Assembly: GCA_947258625.1 (NCBI GenBank) | Contig: CAMYJN010000017.1 | Span: forward strand, 1 to 12,655 | Direction of reading: 5' to 3' | Source: an uncultured Polyangiaceae bacterium | GTDB lineage: Bacteria > Myxococcota_A > Polyangia > Polyangiales > Houyiibacteriaceae | Length of the DNA: 12,655 nt | Shown here: positions 11,994 to 12,655 of the stretch, in pieces | Numbering within the stretch: position 1 is the first letter of the stretch | How the letters are laid out: each line of letters begins with the position of its first letter | Notes under the pieces: generated by a model | Seen by the model: only the letters and a program-made list of their open reading frames with translations | The model's database searches: none | Told to the model about the DNA's origin: nothing | Made by a program: the position numbers and the translations under genes

Positions 11994-12655
11994 ATGCGGG
12001 TGGCGGGCGCAATCACGGGGCTGCTGGTGCTCGGGACGTTTGTAATTCCAAGCACCTATGGGCCAAAAAGAGAACCTGCCTCAGCGGGTCGAGAGGGGAC
12101 GGAACCACGGATCGTCTCTTCCAAAGAGCTCGACCTGGGATCGGCTACGCTGTCGGGGCGAGTCTATGATGAGCGCGGCGCTCCGCTCGAAGGGGCGACC
12201 GTCTCGCTCGCGGGCAGCGGCTTTTGGCCAGCGCGCTCGGTTCGAACTGGGGCCGACGGGCGATTTCACTGGGCCGACATCCCAGCTGGCATCTACGAGC
12301 TTCGGGTCTCCGAGGGGGCGCTCGTTGCCCCCGCGGTTGACGGGCTGATCCTGGACCCCGGCGCCAAGCGCGCCTTTGGAGTGCAGCTCGTGCCCGGCTG
12401 GACGGTGGCGGGTCAGGTCATGGATGCGCAAACGGGCCGCCCGATTGTGGACGCCGAAATCACGGTGGCCTCCGGGGTGCTTGGCCTGCACACGCGGCGT
12501 GCGCGAAGCGACCGACGCGGGCGGTTCGAGCTCGAGGGCGTGGTTGGGGACGAGCAGAGCCTCTACGTCGAAGCGGACGGGTATGTGACCGCGGGACCGA
12601 TTCGGCAGGGCGCCTCGGATCCATCGATGACGGTCCGGCTCGGGCGCGCCTCCAT
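11994..12655 (+). CDS. exported protein with carboxypeptidase-regulatory-like repeats (partial, C-terminus outside window)
   Basis: The frame is open from the ATG at 11994 to the window end (220 codons visible). A hydrophobic N-terminus (about 4-20, 'AGAITGLLVLGTFVIPSTYG') looks like a signal peptide or anchor without a lipobox. Two beta-sandwich repeats of the carboxypeptidase regulatory-like type follow: the first (about 50-120) has 'SGRVYDERGAPLEGATVSL', 'TGADGRFHWADIPAGIYELRV'; the second (about 130-210) has 'AGQVMDAQTGRPIVDAEITV' and 'SDRRGRFELEGV'. Such repeats occur in secreted or surface proteins, often in many copies in myxobacteria; binding partners are unknown. It is divergent from rpmB. 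Upstream TAAAAC (11980-11985) stands eight bases from the ATG, and TAGAAT overlaps the ATG, so the promoter and possibly the start (GTG 12000) are uncertain. No Shine-Dalgarno is seen. Confidence 0.8.
   Translation, partial: MRVAGAITGLLVLGTFVIPSTYGPKREPASAGREGTEPRIVSSKELDLGSATLSGRVYDERGAPLEGATVSLAGSGFWPARSVRTGADGRFHWADIPAGIYELRVSEGALVAPAVDGLILDPGAKRAFGVQLVPGWTVAGQVMDAQTGRPIVDAEITVASGVLGLHTRRARSDRRGRFELEGVVGDEQSLYVEADGYVTAGPIRQGASDPSMTVRLGRAS

Overview
The window is a dense, high-GC (roughly two-thirds G+C) stretch of bacterial chromosome. Its codon use, lipoprotein-rich gene content and mix of families (PrkA, PPK2, an ECF sigma factor, carboxypeptidase-regulatory-like repeat proteins, a zinc-type L28) suggest a member of the Myxococcota/deltaproteobacterial group. 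That assignment is inference from style, not from a marker gene. No rRNA, tRNA, CRISPR array, insertion sequence or prophage is visible. No gap between genes exceeds 160 bases.

Layout from left to right. (i) 1-622, minus: a Cache-like lipoprotein, cut by the window edge. It is divergent from a small unrecognised protein (746-1321, plus). That small gene is bracketed by two six-base repeat arrays in opposite orientation (641-718 and 1324-1425). (ii) 1432-2598, minus: a rhodanese-ThiF/MoeB fusion. Upstream of it on the same strand lies an ECF sigma factor (2710-3228), and upstream of that a striking dyad (3336-3353). (iii) 3385-4890, minus: bifunctional NAD(P)H-hydrate repair enzyme, divergent from an acyl-CoA thioesterase (4940-5410). 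The thioesterase is followed by a methyltransferase ORF that runs without a stop codon into a class I-like polyphosphate kinase 2 (5443-7266). (iv) 7285-10063, minus: a His-rich lipoprotein and a PrkA-type AAA+ kinase, one base apart. PrkA is convergent with ppk2. (v) 10120-11888, minus: rpmB (L28), an RluA-family pseudouridine synthase and a small lipoprotein, tightly packed. (vi) 11994 to the window end, plus: the start of an exported protein with carboxypeptidase-regulatory-like repeats.

The genes are mostly housekeeping repair and stress functions: nicotinamide-hydrate repair, sulfur activation, nucleotide/polyphosphate balance, a stress-linked AAA+ kinase and ribosome maturation. They do not form one pathway. 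The main system-level signal is regulatory. Six genes, on both strands, carry a -10-like hexamer ending 6-7 bases before the start codon, with no Shine-Dalgarno sequence. This implies widespread leaderless transcription. Genes inside likely operons (prkA, the internal ppk2 start) instead have recognisable Shine-Dalgarno sequences.
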